DNA of 50,824 nt from the NCBI GenBank assembly GCA_001941225.1, contig MSHM01000031.1, positions 1 through 50,824 on the forward strand. The letters are read 5' to 3'. Shown one piece after another: positions 25,010-33,558 of the stretch. How positions within the stretch are numbered: the first letter of the stretch is position 1; every line of letters begins with the position of its first letter. A program made the translations under genes and the position numbers. The notes beneath the pieces were generated by a model that saw only the letters and a program-made list of their open reading frames with translations, did not search any database and was not told the origin of the DNA. Source of the DNA: Oscillospiraceae bacterium Zagget12 (GTDB lineage: Bacteria > Bacillota > Clostridia > UBA1381).

Positions 25010-25708
25010 TTATTCAGCTATTGTACCTGTAATGGTAACACCAACATTGCCTATAAACTCAGCGTCTTCGTAACCGGCATCATAGTACAGAATGCAAGTA
25101 GCATCGTCTGAATTCAATTTCGAATCGCCGTTTACATTACCAGCAAGCAATGTATCACCGCTCGCATATGTGCCTACAGCCATGTTGCTTGCGTCAGATA
25201 TTGTAATTGTCTTTCCTGCATCACCAATGTTATCATCTGTGTAGCTAGCATCATAGTACAAAATGCAAGTAGCATCGTCTGAGTCCAGGCTTGAGTCACC
25301 GTTTACATTACCCAATTTAATCTCTTCGCCTGCATCACCGAGAACAAACTTACCTGTCGTAACAGAGAATACATCGTCATCGTCATAGCTGCCGACCATA
25401 ACTGTGTAAGTACCGTCATCAAGACCTGCCGAAGCGCCCTTTAGACCCATCTCGCCGAAACTTCCGTCAGCTGTCTGGTCGATATAAAGAACATCGTCCG
25501 CCGTAACAGATGTCGTGTTTGTACCCTTAATTACCAAAACAGTAGCTGTGTCAGACACTGCCGTTGTAAGAGTTAACTTGCCGGTTTCCTCATCGTATGT
25601 ACCTGCCAAGTTGCCTGTTACGGTTGCCGCCATAGCCGACGTTGCTACCGCAGCTGTAACTGCCGCTACCGCTGCGCATGATAGAAATAGTTTTGTGAAT
25701 TTCTTCAT
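25010..25708 (-). CDS. Secreted protein with two dockerin-like calcium-loop repeats
   Basis: A 232-residue protein: signal peptide (about 1-28), a beta-rich domain (about 29-128), then two copies of GNVNGDSxLxSDDATCILYY (133-152 and 190-209). Each copy has N, N, D, S, D/N and D at loop positions 1, 3, 5, 7, 9 and 12, as in type I dockerin F-hand repeats. The spacing is wider than in classic dockerins (57 residues start to start, against about 30-35), so it may be a divergent form. It is encoded first in a unit with the SLH/cohesin-like gene. AAAGGGG precedes the ATG. Codon use is A/T-ending as in its partner. Confidence 0.75.
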   Translation of the reverse strand: MKKFTKLFLSCAAVAAVTAAVATSAMAATVTGNLAGTYDEETGKLTLTTAVSDTATVLVIKGTNTTSVTADDVLYIDQTADGSFGEMGLKGASAGLDDGTYTVMVGSYDDDDVFSVTTGKFVLGDAGEEIKLGNVNGDSSLDSDDATCILYYDASYTDDNIGDAGKTITISDASNMAVGTYASGDTLLAGNVNGDSKLNSDDATCILYYDAGYEDAEFIGNVGVTITGTIAE

Positions 25709-25803
25709 TTTGTTTACCCCTTTTCTAAAATAAATTTTTTTGTTTTTTTGTTTGAGTGCCTATTTTCATACGACACACATACAAGTTACATTCATATACT
25801 AAC

Positions 25804-25832
25804 ATTATAAACTATTAATTCTGAAATTTCAA
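25804..25832 (-). promoter_or_regulatory. Promoter of the dockerin-like/SLH operon
   Basis: -35 TTGAAA and -10 TATAAT with 17-bp spacing, about 95 bases before the start codon, leaving an AT-rich leader. Confidence 0.7.
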
Positions 25833-25944
25833 TTCTTTTTTGATTTTACATTGTTTTTTGTTAAATTGAAATAAAAACGCGCCGATTTTTTGTGCGTATT
25901 GCACAAATCCTACAAAGGTTACCCGCCGCCAAAGGCAAGAATAA

Positions 25945-25973
25945 GGCTGCCGAAGAAAAATTTGCCGACAGCC
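25945..25973 (-). terminator. Terminator after the small membrane-protein gene
   Basis: An 8-bp stem (GGCTGTCG / CGGCAGCC, one wobble) with a 13-base AT-rich loop, followed by TTATTCTT on the minus strand, 8 bases past the stop at 25981. Confidence 0.6.
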
Positions 25974-25980
25974 TCGGATT

Positions 25981-26637
25981 TTATTTATGGGTAACTCTGA
26001 GACTTCTGTAATCTCTGCTGCTCGATTTAACAGCCAAATCGGGATTTCTTTTTTGGATAACGCGGATAATTTTCATCACGTCACTCGCGGAAAACTTCGC
26101 AATCGGCATATAATAGCACTCTCCGGCATAGGTTTCGACATAAAAGATGTCCATACTCGATATGGTTTTCTTCCTATAAAAGTCCTTGGATTTTTCAAGC
26201 GCTTTTATATTGCTCACGAACTCCGAATCCATACTTATATTCCTCTTGAGGAAATTCTTTGTGCCGATGAGAACCGCGCCGATTTCATCAATAGGAATTT
26301 CCACAATCTTGGTCTTTGCCGGAATAAACTCGCTCAAAATCTTTATTTTGTTTCCGTAATCATACGGAAGAAAATCATTCGACCAGTTTCTCATATACAA
26401 GCTTGCTCCGGAAACGGCAATATACGTCGGATAGACCGTGTTTATTCTTATAAGAACATACGTCGCCGCCAGAACAGCCGCAATCAGCCACGCTGCCAAA
26501 AACAGCCAGTTGCCCTTTACAAGATTATACACCGCCATAACAAGCGCAAAAACGGTCAAAACGGCAATAAACGCGATTATAACCGCGTTTCTGCGTCTGT
26601 AACCCGCTCCGGTGCGCGCTTTTACCCCTGTAGCCAT
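25981..26637 (-). CDS. Unrecognised membrane protein with two N-terminal helices
   Basis: A 218-residue protein: basic N-terminus, two membrane helices (about 18-38 and 45-65), then a cytoplasmic domain of mixed strands (YIAVSGASLYMRNWSNDF..., 'EIPIDEIGAVLIGTK', 'ARKFSASDVMKI'-like end). This arrangement resembles bacterial PH-like membrane domains, but I would not assign one. GAGGGGGAT precedes the ATG. A MITE-like element begins 27 bases upstream and no promoter is evident between them. Confidence 0.7.
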   Translation of the reverse strand: MATGVKARTGAGYRRRNAVIIAFIAVLTVFALVMAVYNLVKGNWLFLAAWLIAAVLAATYVLIRINTVYPTYIAVSGASLYMRNWSNDFLPYDYGNKIKILSEFIPAKTKIVEIPIDEIGAVLIGTKNFLKRNISMDSEFVSNIKALEKSKDFYRKKTISSMDIFYVETYAGECYYMPIAKFSASDVMKIIRVIQKRNPDLAVKSSSRDYRSLRVTHK

Positions 26638-26664
26638 TGTTATCCCCCTCTGATTTGTTTTTTG

Positions 26665-26812
26665 GGAAATGTTTCTTTTGGAATCCCTCCGTCACGGCTG
26701 CGCCGCACATACGAAACGCAAGCGTTTCGATCGCCTCCCTTTAACAAGGGAAACTTTCGGGCGACCACGAGGGTCGCCCCTACGAAATTGGGTTCGCGAA
26801 AGAAATATTTCC
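26665..26812. mobile_element. MITE-like intergenic element with terminal inverted repeats and four hairpins
   Basis: This 148-bp stretch is bounded by GGAAATGTTTCTTT (26665-26678) and AAAGAAATATTTCC (26799-26812), inverted repeats matching at 13 of 14 positions. Inside lie CGGC/GCCG, GAAACGC/GCGTTTC, TCCCTT/AAGGGA and GGGCGACC/GGTCGCCC hairpins. It encodes nothing. The base composition and hairpin chain resemble dispersed intergenic repeats of Clostridia. No clear target-site duplication is visible. It sits 20 bases past the NlpC/P60 stop and may also end that transcript. Confidence 0.6.
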
Positions 26813-26832
26813 TGTCTTTTGTAATATCCGCT

Positions 26833-29322
26833 TTAGTATACGCGTCTTGCGCCCGCGTATTCACTGCGGTAATAATCGGTGTCAATGGACTGATATTTCA
26901 CCACGTCGCCGGTGCTCGGCGCGTGAATCATCATATTATTCCCCACATATATGCCAACATGATGTATATATCCGTTCTTCTCAAAGAACACAAGGTCGCC
27001 CGGCTGCAATTCATCTTTGTTTACCGGAGTGCCGTTTTGGAACTGATCCTCCGCTACGCGGTTTACGGATATTCCGAGCGAATTGCACACGTACTGCACA
27101 AAACCGCTGCAGTCAAAGCCGTCCGGAGTGGTTCCGCCCCATACGTAAGGCACTCCGAGGTACTTGACAGCCTCGGCAACTATCGCGTTGCCGGTTTCGC
27201 TGCTCTGCGACAGGTCATAGGAAACAACCACGGGATCTCCGGTTGTGTACTCGGGCGTTGAGCGGTACTTGGCAAGCTGTCTGTAGCCCTTTGTAGCCTT
27301 TACCTGCTTTTGAATCACCTTTTTCTTGGTTACGGTTTCGCCGTTTTCCTCAACCTCGACAAGCTCCTCATCATAGAAATACAGCAATCCGAGCTCCTCG
27401 TCCTCGTATACGAAGTAATATTTATCGTCCTTGTCAAGGATTATCTCATTTATAACAGGCTCAGCCTGCTCTATGGTGAACTTTACGCAATCCTGCGCCT
27501 TTTCCACCTTTGTGCCGCGCCTTAACGCGGTTATGTACAAATAATATGTGCCCGGGTCAAGTCCCTGTATAACAGCCTCATATTCGTCCTCAACTATTTT
27601 GCTGACAATCAGCTCGCTGTCCTCGTTATATAAGTCCACATAGAAATCATGGTATTGGTCGGACTGCCACAGCACCGAAATATAATCGTCATCGGTTACG
27701 CCCTCGTTATACGGCGTTATTATCTCAACTCCGGTATCGTAAGCGCTGCCGTAGCTTACAAGCACCTCGTCGGCGCTCAATGCCTCGCCGTCATCGGTTA
27801 TGGCGCTTACAACAAGGTTGTAGTCCGTACCCTCGGTGAACAGCTCGGACGGCAATGTTATTTCGGTTTTGTCGGTCGTTATGTACTCGTTTACGGCGTA
27901 CTCGTCATTCTCAACGTCAAACATCTCAATATGATATTTTGTCGCCGCCTGTTCCTCAAGCTCTATCACAACGTCGCTGTCCGAATCGTATTCCGTGTCC
28001 ATAGCGGGCGACGTGAGAACCGGCGTCGTGACCTCTTCAACCCCGCTTATCGTATAATCCGGCTCCTCAAGCTCCACCGTTACGCTTTCCGCAATCTGCG
28101 CGACGGTTTCCGTGTCGCTTATTATGCTTGTTTTTATGCCGCCCGAAAGGTCGGTTTCAGTGTTCAGTCCCACAGATGTGGTATAAAGCGTGTCTTGAAC
28201 AAGTATCTCGCTGCCGCTCTCAAGCAGCTGACGGTATACGGAGAACACGTCATAGCCGGTTTGAGTGATTATATCATCAGTATAACTTATATTGCTCATA
28301 ATGTCAAGTGTTGAAAGCCACGCCGTCGAGCTTAAGTCGGAATCCTCTACATATATCGCTTTGGCGTTCTTGCTGCGGTTCGCGTTTATAATGTCAAGCA
28401 ATATCAGCGATTTGGAACGCTTTACGGACGTGCTGTCCGTCATTCCGCGGTATCTGGGATTATACATCACGCTGTCAACCTTGCCGTTTGGGTCGGCGTA
28501 AAATCTGAAATTATCGTTGTCGGTGTAATCAGCCGTAACGGCGTAATCATCGCCCGAATTGATTCCGTTGAAATCAAAATTGGAGCAGTTTGTGAACACG
28601 GCGCATATTCTGTCCGCCTCTACGCCCACCATACAGAAATTTGAGTAGTCGGAGTTATACACATACCATTCAAATCCGTATTCGGTTTCGTCTATTCTGT
28701 TCGGCATTCCGAGAACGTCCGTCACGGTGTCTATCTTCGCGCCGACGGTAATATCCGTTTCACCCACGGTTATTGTTATATTGCAGGCAAAATAATCGTA
28801 TACAGTGTTTATGAGGTTTTCGCACTCCTCCTTCGTAAGCTCCTTGTTCGGCTCACTCCCGAATTTGGTTGTGATTATTCCCTGTTTCATCATAAACGCG
28901 TATGCCGTTCGGTTTTCATCGTCTATGTAGGCATTATCGTAGCACTCATTCAGTATGGCGTTGGTTTCGTCCTCGTATATTGTATAGCTGTCGTTATAGC
29001 CGATTATGGTTTTATACAATATCGTGATAAAATCCTGTTTTCTTATGCTCTTATCCTGCAATGCCTCATCGGTTTCGTCAAAATTCACATAGCCGAGGAC
29101 TATGGATTTGAGCATATTTTCATCAAGCCCCGAAACGTCAAGTCCGTCCGGTATCTGTACTTCGCTGTCCGTAAGACGCTCGTATAGCGATACCGCGCTT
29201 TCAAGCGCCTCGGTTTCGGATACGGGCGTGTCCGCCAGCACCGATATGCCTATTTGTGAAGTACCCGCAAGCAGTATCGCAGCCATTATGGCGCATAATA
29301 CCGTCTTTTTTCGCTTTTTCAA
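26833..29322 (-). CDS. Large secreted NlpC/P60 cell-wall hydrolase
   Basis: An 829-residue protein: signal peptide (about 1-30); a helical SLH-like region (about 35-180); a CAP-associated domain (about 185-265: 'VTDVLGMPNRIDETEYGFEWYVY'); a fibronectin-like middle part (about 415-620); and a C-terminal NlpC/P60 domain (about 700-829). The catalytic Cys is in GFDCSGF (about 738), and the His residues are in HHVGIYVG and MIHAP. It should cleave peptide bonds in peptidoglycan. I prefer the TTG at 29322, 9 bases after AGGGGTGA, to the TTG at 29328, which is too close. Confidence 0.85.
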   Translation of the reverse strand: MKKRKKTVLCAIMAAILLAGTSQIGISVLADTPVSETEALESAVSLYERLTDSEVQIPDGLDVSGLDENMLKSIVLGYVNFDETDEALQDKSIRKQDFITILYKTIIGYNDSYTIYEDETNAILNECYDNAYIDDENRTAYAFMMKQGIITTKFGSEPNKELTKEECENLINTVYDYFACNITITVGETDITVGAKIDTVTDVLGMPNRIDETEYGFEWYVYNSDYSNFCMVGVEADRICAVFTNCSNFDFNGINSGDDYAVTADYTDNDNFRFYADPNGKVDSVMYNPRYRGMTDSTSVKRSKSLILLDIINANRSKNAKAIYVEDSDLSSTAWLSTLDIMSNISYTDDIITQTGYDVFSVYRQLLESGSEILVQDTLYTTSVGLNTETDLSGGIKTSIISDTETVAQIAESVTVELEEPDYTISGVEEVTTPVLTSPAMDTEYDSDSDVVIELEEQAATKYHIEMFDVENDEYAVNEYITTDKTEITLPSELFTEGTDYNLVVSAITDDGEALSADEVLVSYGSAYDTGVEIITPYNEGVTDDDYISVLWQSDQYHDFYVDLYNEDSELIVSKIVEDEYEAVIQGLDPGTYYLYITALRRGTKVEKAQDCVKFTIEQAEPVINEIILDKDDKYYFVYEDEELGLLYFYDEELVEVEENGETVTKKKVIQKQVKATKGYRQLAKYRSTPEYTTGDPVVVSYDLSQSSETGNAIVAEAVKYLGVPYVWGGTTPDGFDCSGFVQYVCNSLGISVNRVAEDQFQNGTPVNKDELQPGDLVFFEKNGYIHHVGIYVGNNMMIHAPSTGDVVKYQSIDTDYYRSEYAGARRVY

Positions 29323-29359
29323 GTACAATCACCCCTTTTATCTTTATAATACAGTGTTC

Positions 29360-29388
29360 ATTATATCAGATGTAACCCGAATTGTCTA
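29360..29388 (-). promoter_or_regulatory. Promoter of the NlpC/P60 gene
   Basis: -35 TAGACA, 17-bp spacer ending in TGA, and -10 TATAAT, located 38 bases before the preferred start. Confidence 0.65.
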
Positions 29389-29442
29389 TAAATAAATTGT
29401 TAACTTTTTGTTACCAAATTAAGCCGTATTTGAGATTTTTTA

Positions 29443-29471
29443 TTGACACTTACCGTAAAATATTATAAAAT
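29443..29471 (+). promoter_or_regulatory. Promoter of prfA
   Basis: Consensus -35 TTGACA, 17-bp spacer, and -10 TAAAAT, located 36 bases before the prfA start. Confidence 0.7.
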
Positions 29472-29507
29472 ATCTTAATAAGTACACATCACAAGGAGAT
29501 ATTAACT

Positions 29508-30575
29508 ATGTTTGACAAATTGGACGCGCTTGAGGCGCGGTTTATGCTTGTTTCGGAAAAAATAAGCGATCCCGAGGTAATCGCCGACCAGGATTCATGG
29601 CGCAAATACTGCAAGGAACATTCGGATCTTACGCCGATTATAGATAAATACAGAGAGCTTAAGGCGGCAAAGCAAACCGTCGCGGACGACAAGGAAATGC
29701 TGGAAACAAACCGCGACAAGGAATTTGAAGAAATGATTCGCCTTGAAATGTCCGAGGCGGAGGAAATTATCGAAAAGGCGGGCGAGGAGCTGAAAATACT
29801 TCTTTTGCCAAAGGATCCCAACGACGACAAGAACGTCATTATGGAAATACGCGGCGGCACGGGCGGCGACGAGGCGGCGCTTTTCGCGGCGGATCTTATG
29901 AGAATGTATTCGATGTACGCGGAAACAAAAAATTGGAAAATAGATATTTTAAGCTCCAATCCCACCGATATAGGCGGCTACAAGGAAATCAGCTTTTCGA
30001 TAGAGGGTCACGGCGCGTACAGCCGTCTTAAATTTGAAAGCGGCGTACACCGCGTACAGCGCGTTCCGGAAACGGAATCGAGCGGAAGAATACACACCTC
30101 CGCCGTTACCGTGGCGGTTCTTCCCGAGGTCGAGGACGTCGAGGTTGAAATAAATCAAAACGACCTGAGAATTGACGTGTTCCGCGCCGGCGGTCCCGGC
30201 GGTCAATGCGTAAACACCACCGATTCTGCGGTGCGCATCACCCATATACCCACCGGCATTGTGGTTTCGTGTCAGGACGAGAAATCTCAGCACAAAAATA
30301 AGGATAAGGCAATGAAAATTCTGCGTTCGAGAATTTACGAGGTTATGGAGGAGCAGCGTCACAAGGAAATCGCCGACGAAAGAAAGTCGCAGGTCGGCAG
30401 CGGCGACAGGAGTGAGCGCATAAGAACGTACAATTTCCCGCAGAGCCGAGTTACGGATCACAGAATAAACCTCACGCTATACAAGCTTGAGCAAATTCTA
30501 AACGGCTCTCTTGACGAAATAATAGACGCGTTGATAACGGCGGATCAAGCGGCAAAGCTTGCCAACGCCGAATAA
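29508..30575 (+). CDS. prfA: Peptide chain release factor 1
   Basis: A 355-residue protein of normal length that recognises UAA and UAG and triggers peptide release. The codon-reading tripeptide is PET (187-189, in RVPETES), as in Bacillus-type RF1 where E. coli has PAT. The catalytic GGQ is at 231-233 in [11 protein letters not shown]1 does not read UGA, so the UGA stops here depend on RF2, which is not in the window. AAGGAG precedes the ATG. It is followed after 20 bases by an SDR gene. Confidence 0.97.
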   Translation: MFDKLDALEARFMLVSEKISDPEVIADQDSWRKYCKEHSDLTPIIDKYRELKAAKQTVADDKEMLETNRDKEFEEMIRLEMSEAEEIIEKAGEELKILLLPKDPNDDKNVIMEIRGGTGGDEAALFAADLMRMYSMYAETKNWKIDILSSNPTDIGGYKEISFSIEGHGAYSRLKFESGVHRVQRVPETESSGRIHTSAVTVAVLPEVEDVEVEINQNDLRIDVFRAGGPGGQCVNTTDSAVRITHIPTGIVVSCQDEKSQHKNKDKAMKILRSRIYEVMEEQRHKEIADERKSQVGSGDRSERIRTYNFPQSRVTDHRINLTLYKLEQILNGSLDEIIDALITADQAAKLANAE

Positions 30576-30595
30576 AATAAAGGAGAGAGGAAAAA

Positions 30596-31441
30596 ATGAA
30601 CAAATTCAGCAGTCTGCAAGGCAAAACAGCCGTCATAACGGGCGGCAGCGGCGTACTTTGCTCGGCGTTTGCCTACGCCCTGGCTCAGCAGGGTATGAAT
30701 GTGGCGGTACTGGGACGCACGCTTTCAAAGCTTGAGGCGGTACGCGACAAAATTAACGAGCTTGGCGGCAAGGGTCTTGCCGTTGTATGCGACGTTGTTG
30801 ACAAAAACAGTGTTGCCGCGGCAAAAAAGGCGGTCAACGACGCTTTCGGAAAAACGGATATTCTCGTAAACGGCGCGGGCGGAAATCACCCGAGGGGCAA
30901 TACCACAAAGGAATTTTTCGAGGACGGCGATCTTGAAAATCCCGATGTCGTTTCATTCTTCGACCTTGACAGCGAAAATTTCAATTACGTGTTTGATTTA
31001 AACATCGTCGGCACGCTTATTCCGACGCAGGTGTTTATGCCCGATATGCTCGGCAGAGAGGGCTGCACGGTAATCAATATCGCGTCGATGGGTTCCTATC
31101 ACCCGCTTACAAAGGTAAGCGCGTACAGCGCGGCAAAGGCGGCTATAGCAAACTTCACGGAATGGCTCGCGGTGCACTTCGCAAAAAGCGGAATACGCGT
31201 AAACGCGATAGCTCCGGGCTGGTTCCAGACAAATCAGAACAGAACCCTGCTCCTAAACGAGGACGGTTCTCTTACCGAGCGTTCCAAAAAGGTTATAGCG
31301 CATACGCCGATGGACCGTTTCGGCGTTCCGGAGGACCTTATCGGCACTCTTCTGTATCTCGCGGACGATACAATGTCGGGGTTCGTAACCGGCGCGGTGA
31401 TACCCGTGGACGGCGGTTTTCAGGCATATTTCGGAGTTTAA
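30596..31441 (+). CDS. SDR-family oxidoreductase, probably D-mannonate oxidoreductase
   Basis: A 281-residue short-chain dehydrogenase. The cofactor motif is TGGSGVLCSAFA (about 15-26); the catalytic residues are Ser164 (NIAS) and Tyr177/Lys181 (YSAAK). The NGAGGNHPRGNTT segment and the insert before 'FFDLD' are typical of the SDR enzymes that interconvert D-mannonate and D-fructuronate in Firmicutes hexuronate catabolism. No other hexuronate genes are nearby, so the substrate is inferred. GGAGAGAGG precedes the ATG. It likely shares the prfA promoter. Confidence 0.85.
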   Translation: MNKFSSLQGKTAVITGGSGVLCSAFAYALAQQGMNVAVLGRTLSKLEAVRDKINELGGKGLAVVCDVVDKNSVAAAKKAVNDAFGKTDILVNGAGGNHPRGNTTKEFFEDGDLENPDVVSFFDLDSENFNYVFDLNIVGTLIPTQVFMPDMLGREGCTVINIASMGSYHPLTKVSAYSAAKAAIANFTEWLAVHFAKSGIRVNAIAPGWFQTNQNRTLLLNEDGSLTERSKKVIAHTPMDRFGVPEDLIGTLLYLADDTMSGFVTGAVIPVDGGFQAYFGV

Positions 31442-31447
31442 TCAATC

Positions 31448-31476
31448 AAAAAAAGACTGCGGCGCAGTCTTTTTTT
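31448..31476. terminator. Bidirectional terminator between the SDR and amidohydrolase genes
   Basis: AAAAAAAGACTGC and GCAGTCTTTTTTT form a 13-bp stem with a 3-base loop; the A/T arms supply a U-run in both directions. It touches the amidohydrolase stop codon. Confidence 0.85.
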
Positions 31477-32629
31477 ATTTAATTCTCTTTCCGTCTATAA
31501 AGGTCATTTTACATTCCGCGTCAAATCTTGTCGGCAAATCGGTAAACACAGCTATATCGGCGTCCTTGCCTATTTCAAGACTTCCCACGCGGTCATCTAT
31601 CCAACAGTTTTTCGCCGCGGTTACGGTTATTGCCTCAAGCGCTTTCTTCTCGTCCATACCGTGCTTTACCGCCATAACGGCGCATAACGGCAGATTTTCT
31701 ATTGTTATTTCCGGATGATCGGTTATAATAGCCGTGTCCAAACCCCTGTCGGATAAATTCTTATATGTATCAAAGGTCAGATTTTTAAGTTCCGGCTTAC
31801 TCCTGTCCGAAAGAGTCGGGCCGAGCATTATCGGAGGTTTTTCGCGCTCCAAAATCGGCGCGACCGCGTCGCCGTCCGAGCAATGCTCTATCGTGACGCA
31901 TATGTCAAACTCCTTGCCCAAGCGTATTGCGCTGCAAATATCGTCCGCGCGGTGCGCGTGGATTTTTACCGGTATTTCTTTTTTCAGAACCGGTATCATA
32001 GCCTCCGATTTCATATCGAAATCCGGTCTTTCATTCTCCTCGCTGTTCTCATTATAGGCATCAAGCCTGTTCATATATTCTCTTGACTTTATAAGAAGTT
32101 CGCGGATAAGCGCCATTGTTCCCATTCGCGTTACGGGCGCCTCTTCCTTTTCGTTATACACGCTTTTGGGATTTTCACCGAGCGCGAATTTCATAGCGGT
32201 GGGCGCTTTTATTACCATATCGTCCACACATATACCGTACGTCTTTACCGCCGCAAACTGACCGCCGACCGGATTCGCGCTGCCCGGTCCAGTCACAACC
32301 GTAGTAACTCCCGCCGTGTACGCGTCCTTAAAAGCGCGGTCAAAGGGGTTTATACCGTCTATCGCGCGCAGGTGCGGCATTATCGGGTCGCTGTCCTCGT
32401 TGCCGTCATCACCTTCAAAGCCGAGCGAATCCTCAAACATTCCGACGTGGCAGTGCGCGTCGATAAGTCCCGGCATTACAATCATACCGCCCGCGTCGAT
32501 AACCTCGTCCGCCGCCGCGCCGTTATCCGAGCCGACATATAAAATCTTATCGTCAAACAGTACACAGCCGTTTTCGATTACCTCGCCCGCCATTGTGAAT
32601 ATTTTTCCGTTTTTTATAAGTGTTTTCAT
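31475..32629 (-). CDS. Amidohydrolase family protein
   Basis: A 384-residue metal-dependent hydrolase of the imidazolonepropionase/dihydroorotase superfamily. Metal-binding motifs are in order: DAHCH (His59, His61), KIHAHRADD (about 222-230), TIEHCSDGD (about 246), and ITDHPE (Asp about 308). The N- and C-terminal strands form the small composite beta domain. The substrate is not evident; similar clostridial proteins are annotated only as amidohydrolases. The ATG overlaps the trxB stop as ATGA, so the two are co-translated. Confidence 0.88.
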   Translation of the reverse strand: MKTLIKNGKIFTMAGEVIENGCVLFDDKILYVGSDNGAAADEVIDAGGMIVMPGLIDAHCHVGMFEDSLGFEGDDGNEDSDPIMPHLRAIDGINPFDRAFKDAYTAGVTTVVTGPGSANPVGGQFAAVKTYGICVDDMVIKAPTAMKFALGENPKSVYNEKEEAPVTRMGTMALIRELLIKSREYMNRLDAYNENSEENERPDFDMKSEAMIPVLKKEIPVKIHAHRADDICSAIRLGKEFDICVTIEHCSDGDAVAPILEREKPPIMLGPTLSDRSKPELKNLTFDTYKNLSDRGLDTAIITDHPEITIENLPLCAVMAVKHGMDEKKALEAITVTAAKNCWIDDRVGSLEIGKDADIAVFTDLPTRFDAECKMTFIDGKRIK

Positions 32630-33558
32630 ATGCTCTTTATTCCCAGTTCGTTTACATAGTTTATTGCCGAGGTTGCCGCCACCGCGCCGTCCGCGGCGGC
32701 TGTGATAACCTGCCTTAACGGCGATACTCTTACGTCGCCCGCGGCAAATATACCGCTGACGTTGGTGGCAAGGTACATATCCGTCTTTATAAATCCGAGC
32801 GGACAGCGTTCAATTCCGCACTGCGCCGCCAAATCCGACGACGGCGTTACGCCTATTGCCACAATCGCGCCCGAAACCTTTAATATGCCCTTTTCGCCCG
32901 TCACCGTGTTCTTTACCGAAACGCTTTCAAGCATCGCCGCGCCGTTGAATTTTTCAACGACCGTATCGGTAATAATCTGTATCTTTCCGTTCTTTTTCAC
33001 ATTTTCAAGAGCGCGCGCCGACGCCTTAAATCGCTTACTTCTGTTTAAAACATACACCTTGGAGCAAAATCCCGCCAAATACAGCGCGTCCTCCATAGCG
33101 GTATTTCCGCCGCCGATTACGCACACGTCCTTATCCTTGAAAAATGCTCCGTCGCAGGTGGCGCAATAGGAAATTCCCGCGCCCGTAAGGCGTTCCTCAC
33201 CGTCCGCGCCGAGCGTTTTAGGATTCGCGCCCGTGGCAAATATTATGGATTTCGTCATATACTTGTTTCGGCGCGTGTGAATTACCTTGACGCCGTATTC
33301 CGCGTTTTCGATTGATTTTACCGTTTCGCTCAAAAAGGTCACATCGAATTTTCTCGCGTGCTTTTCAAGCGCCGCCGCAAGCTCCTCACCCGTGGGATTA
33401 TCCGCGAATCCCGGATAATTGTCTATTTCATATGTTTTTATCGCCTGACCGCCGTAGGCTATTTTTTCAATCACAAGCGTTTTCATACCGCCGCGCGCCG
33501 CGTAAATCGCCGCCGACATACCGGCGGGTCCGCCGCCGATTATCGCAACATCAAACAT
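32626..33558 (-). CDS. trxB: Thioredoxin-disulfide reductase
   Basis: A 310-residue flavoprotein that reduces thioredoxin with NADPH. FAD site GGGPAGMSAAIYA; redox-active Cys132-A-T-Cys135 in SYCATCDGAFF; NADPH site GGGNTAMEDALYL; C-terminal FAD motif IFAAGDVR. The start overlaps the glycosyltransferase stop as TAATG, and AGAGGAG lies in the end of that gene. No thioredoxin gene is in the window. Confidence 0.95.
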   Translation of the reverse strand: MFDVAIIGGGPAGMSAAIYAARGGMKTLVIEKIAYGGQAIKTYEIDNYPGFADNPTGEELAAALEKHARKFDVTFLSETVKSIENAEYGVKVIHTRRNKYMTKSIIFATGANPKTLGADGEERLTGAGISYCATCDGAFFKDKDVCVIGGGNTAMEDALYLAGFCSKVYVLNRSKRFKASARALENVKKNGKIQIITDTVVEKFNGAAMLESVSVKNTVTGEKGILKVSGAIVAIGVTPSSDLAAQCGIERCPLGFIKTDMYLATNVSGIFAAGDVRVSPLRQVITAAADGAVAATSAINYVNELGIKSI

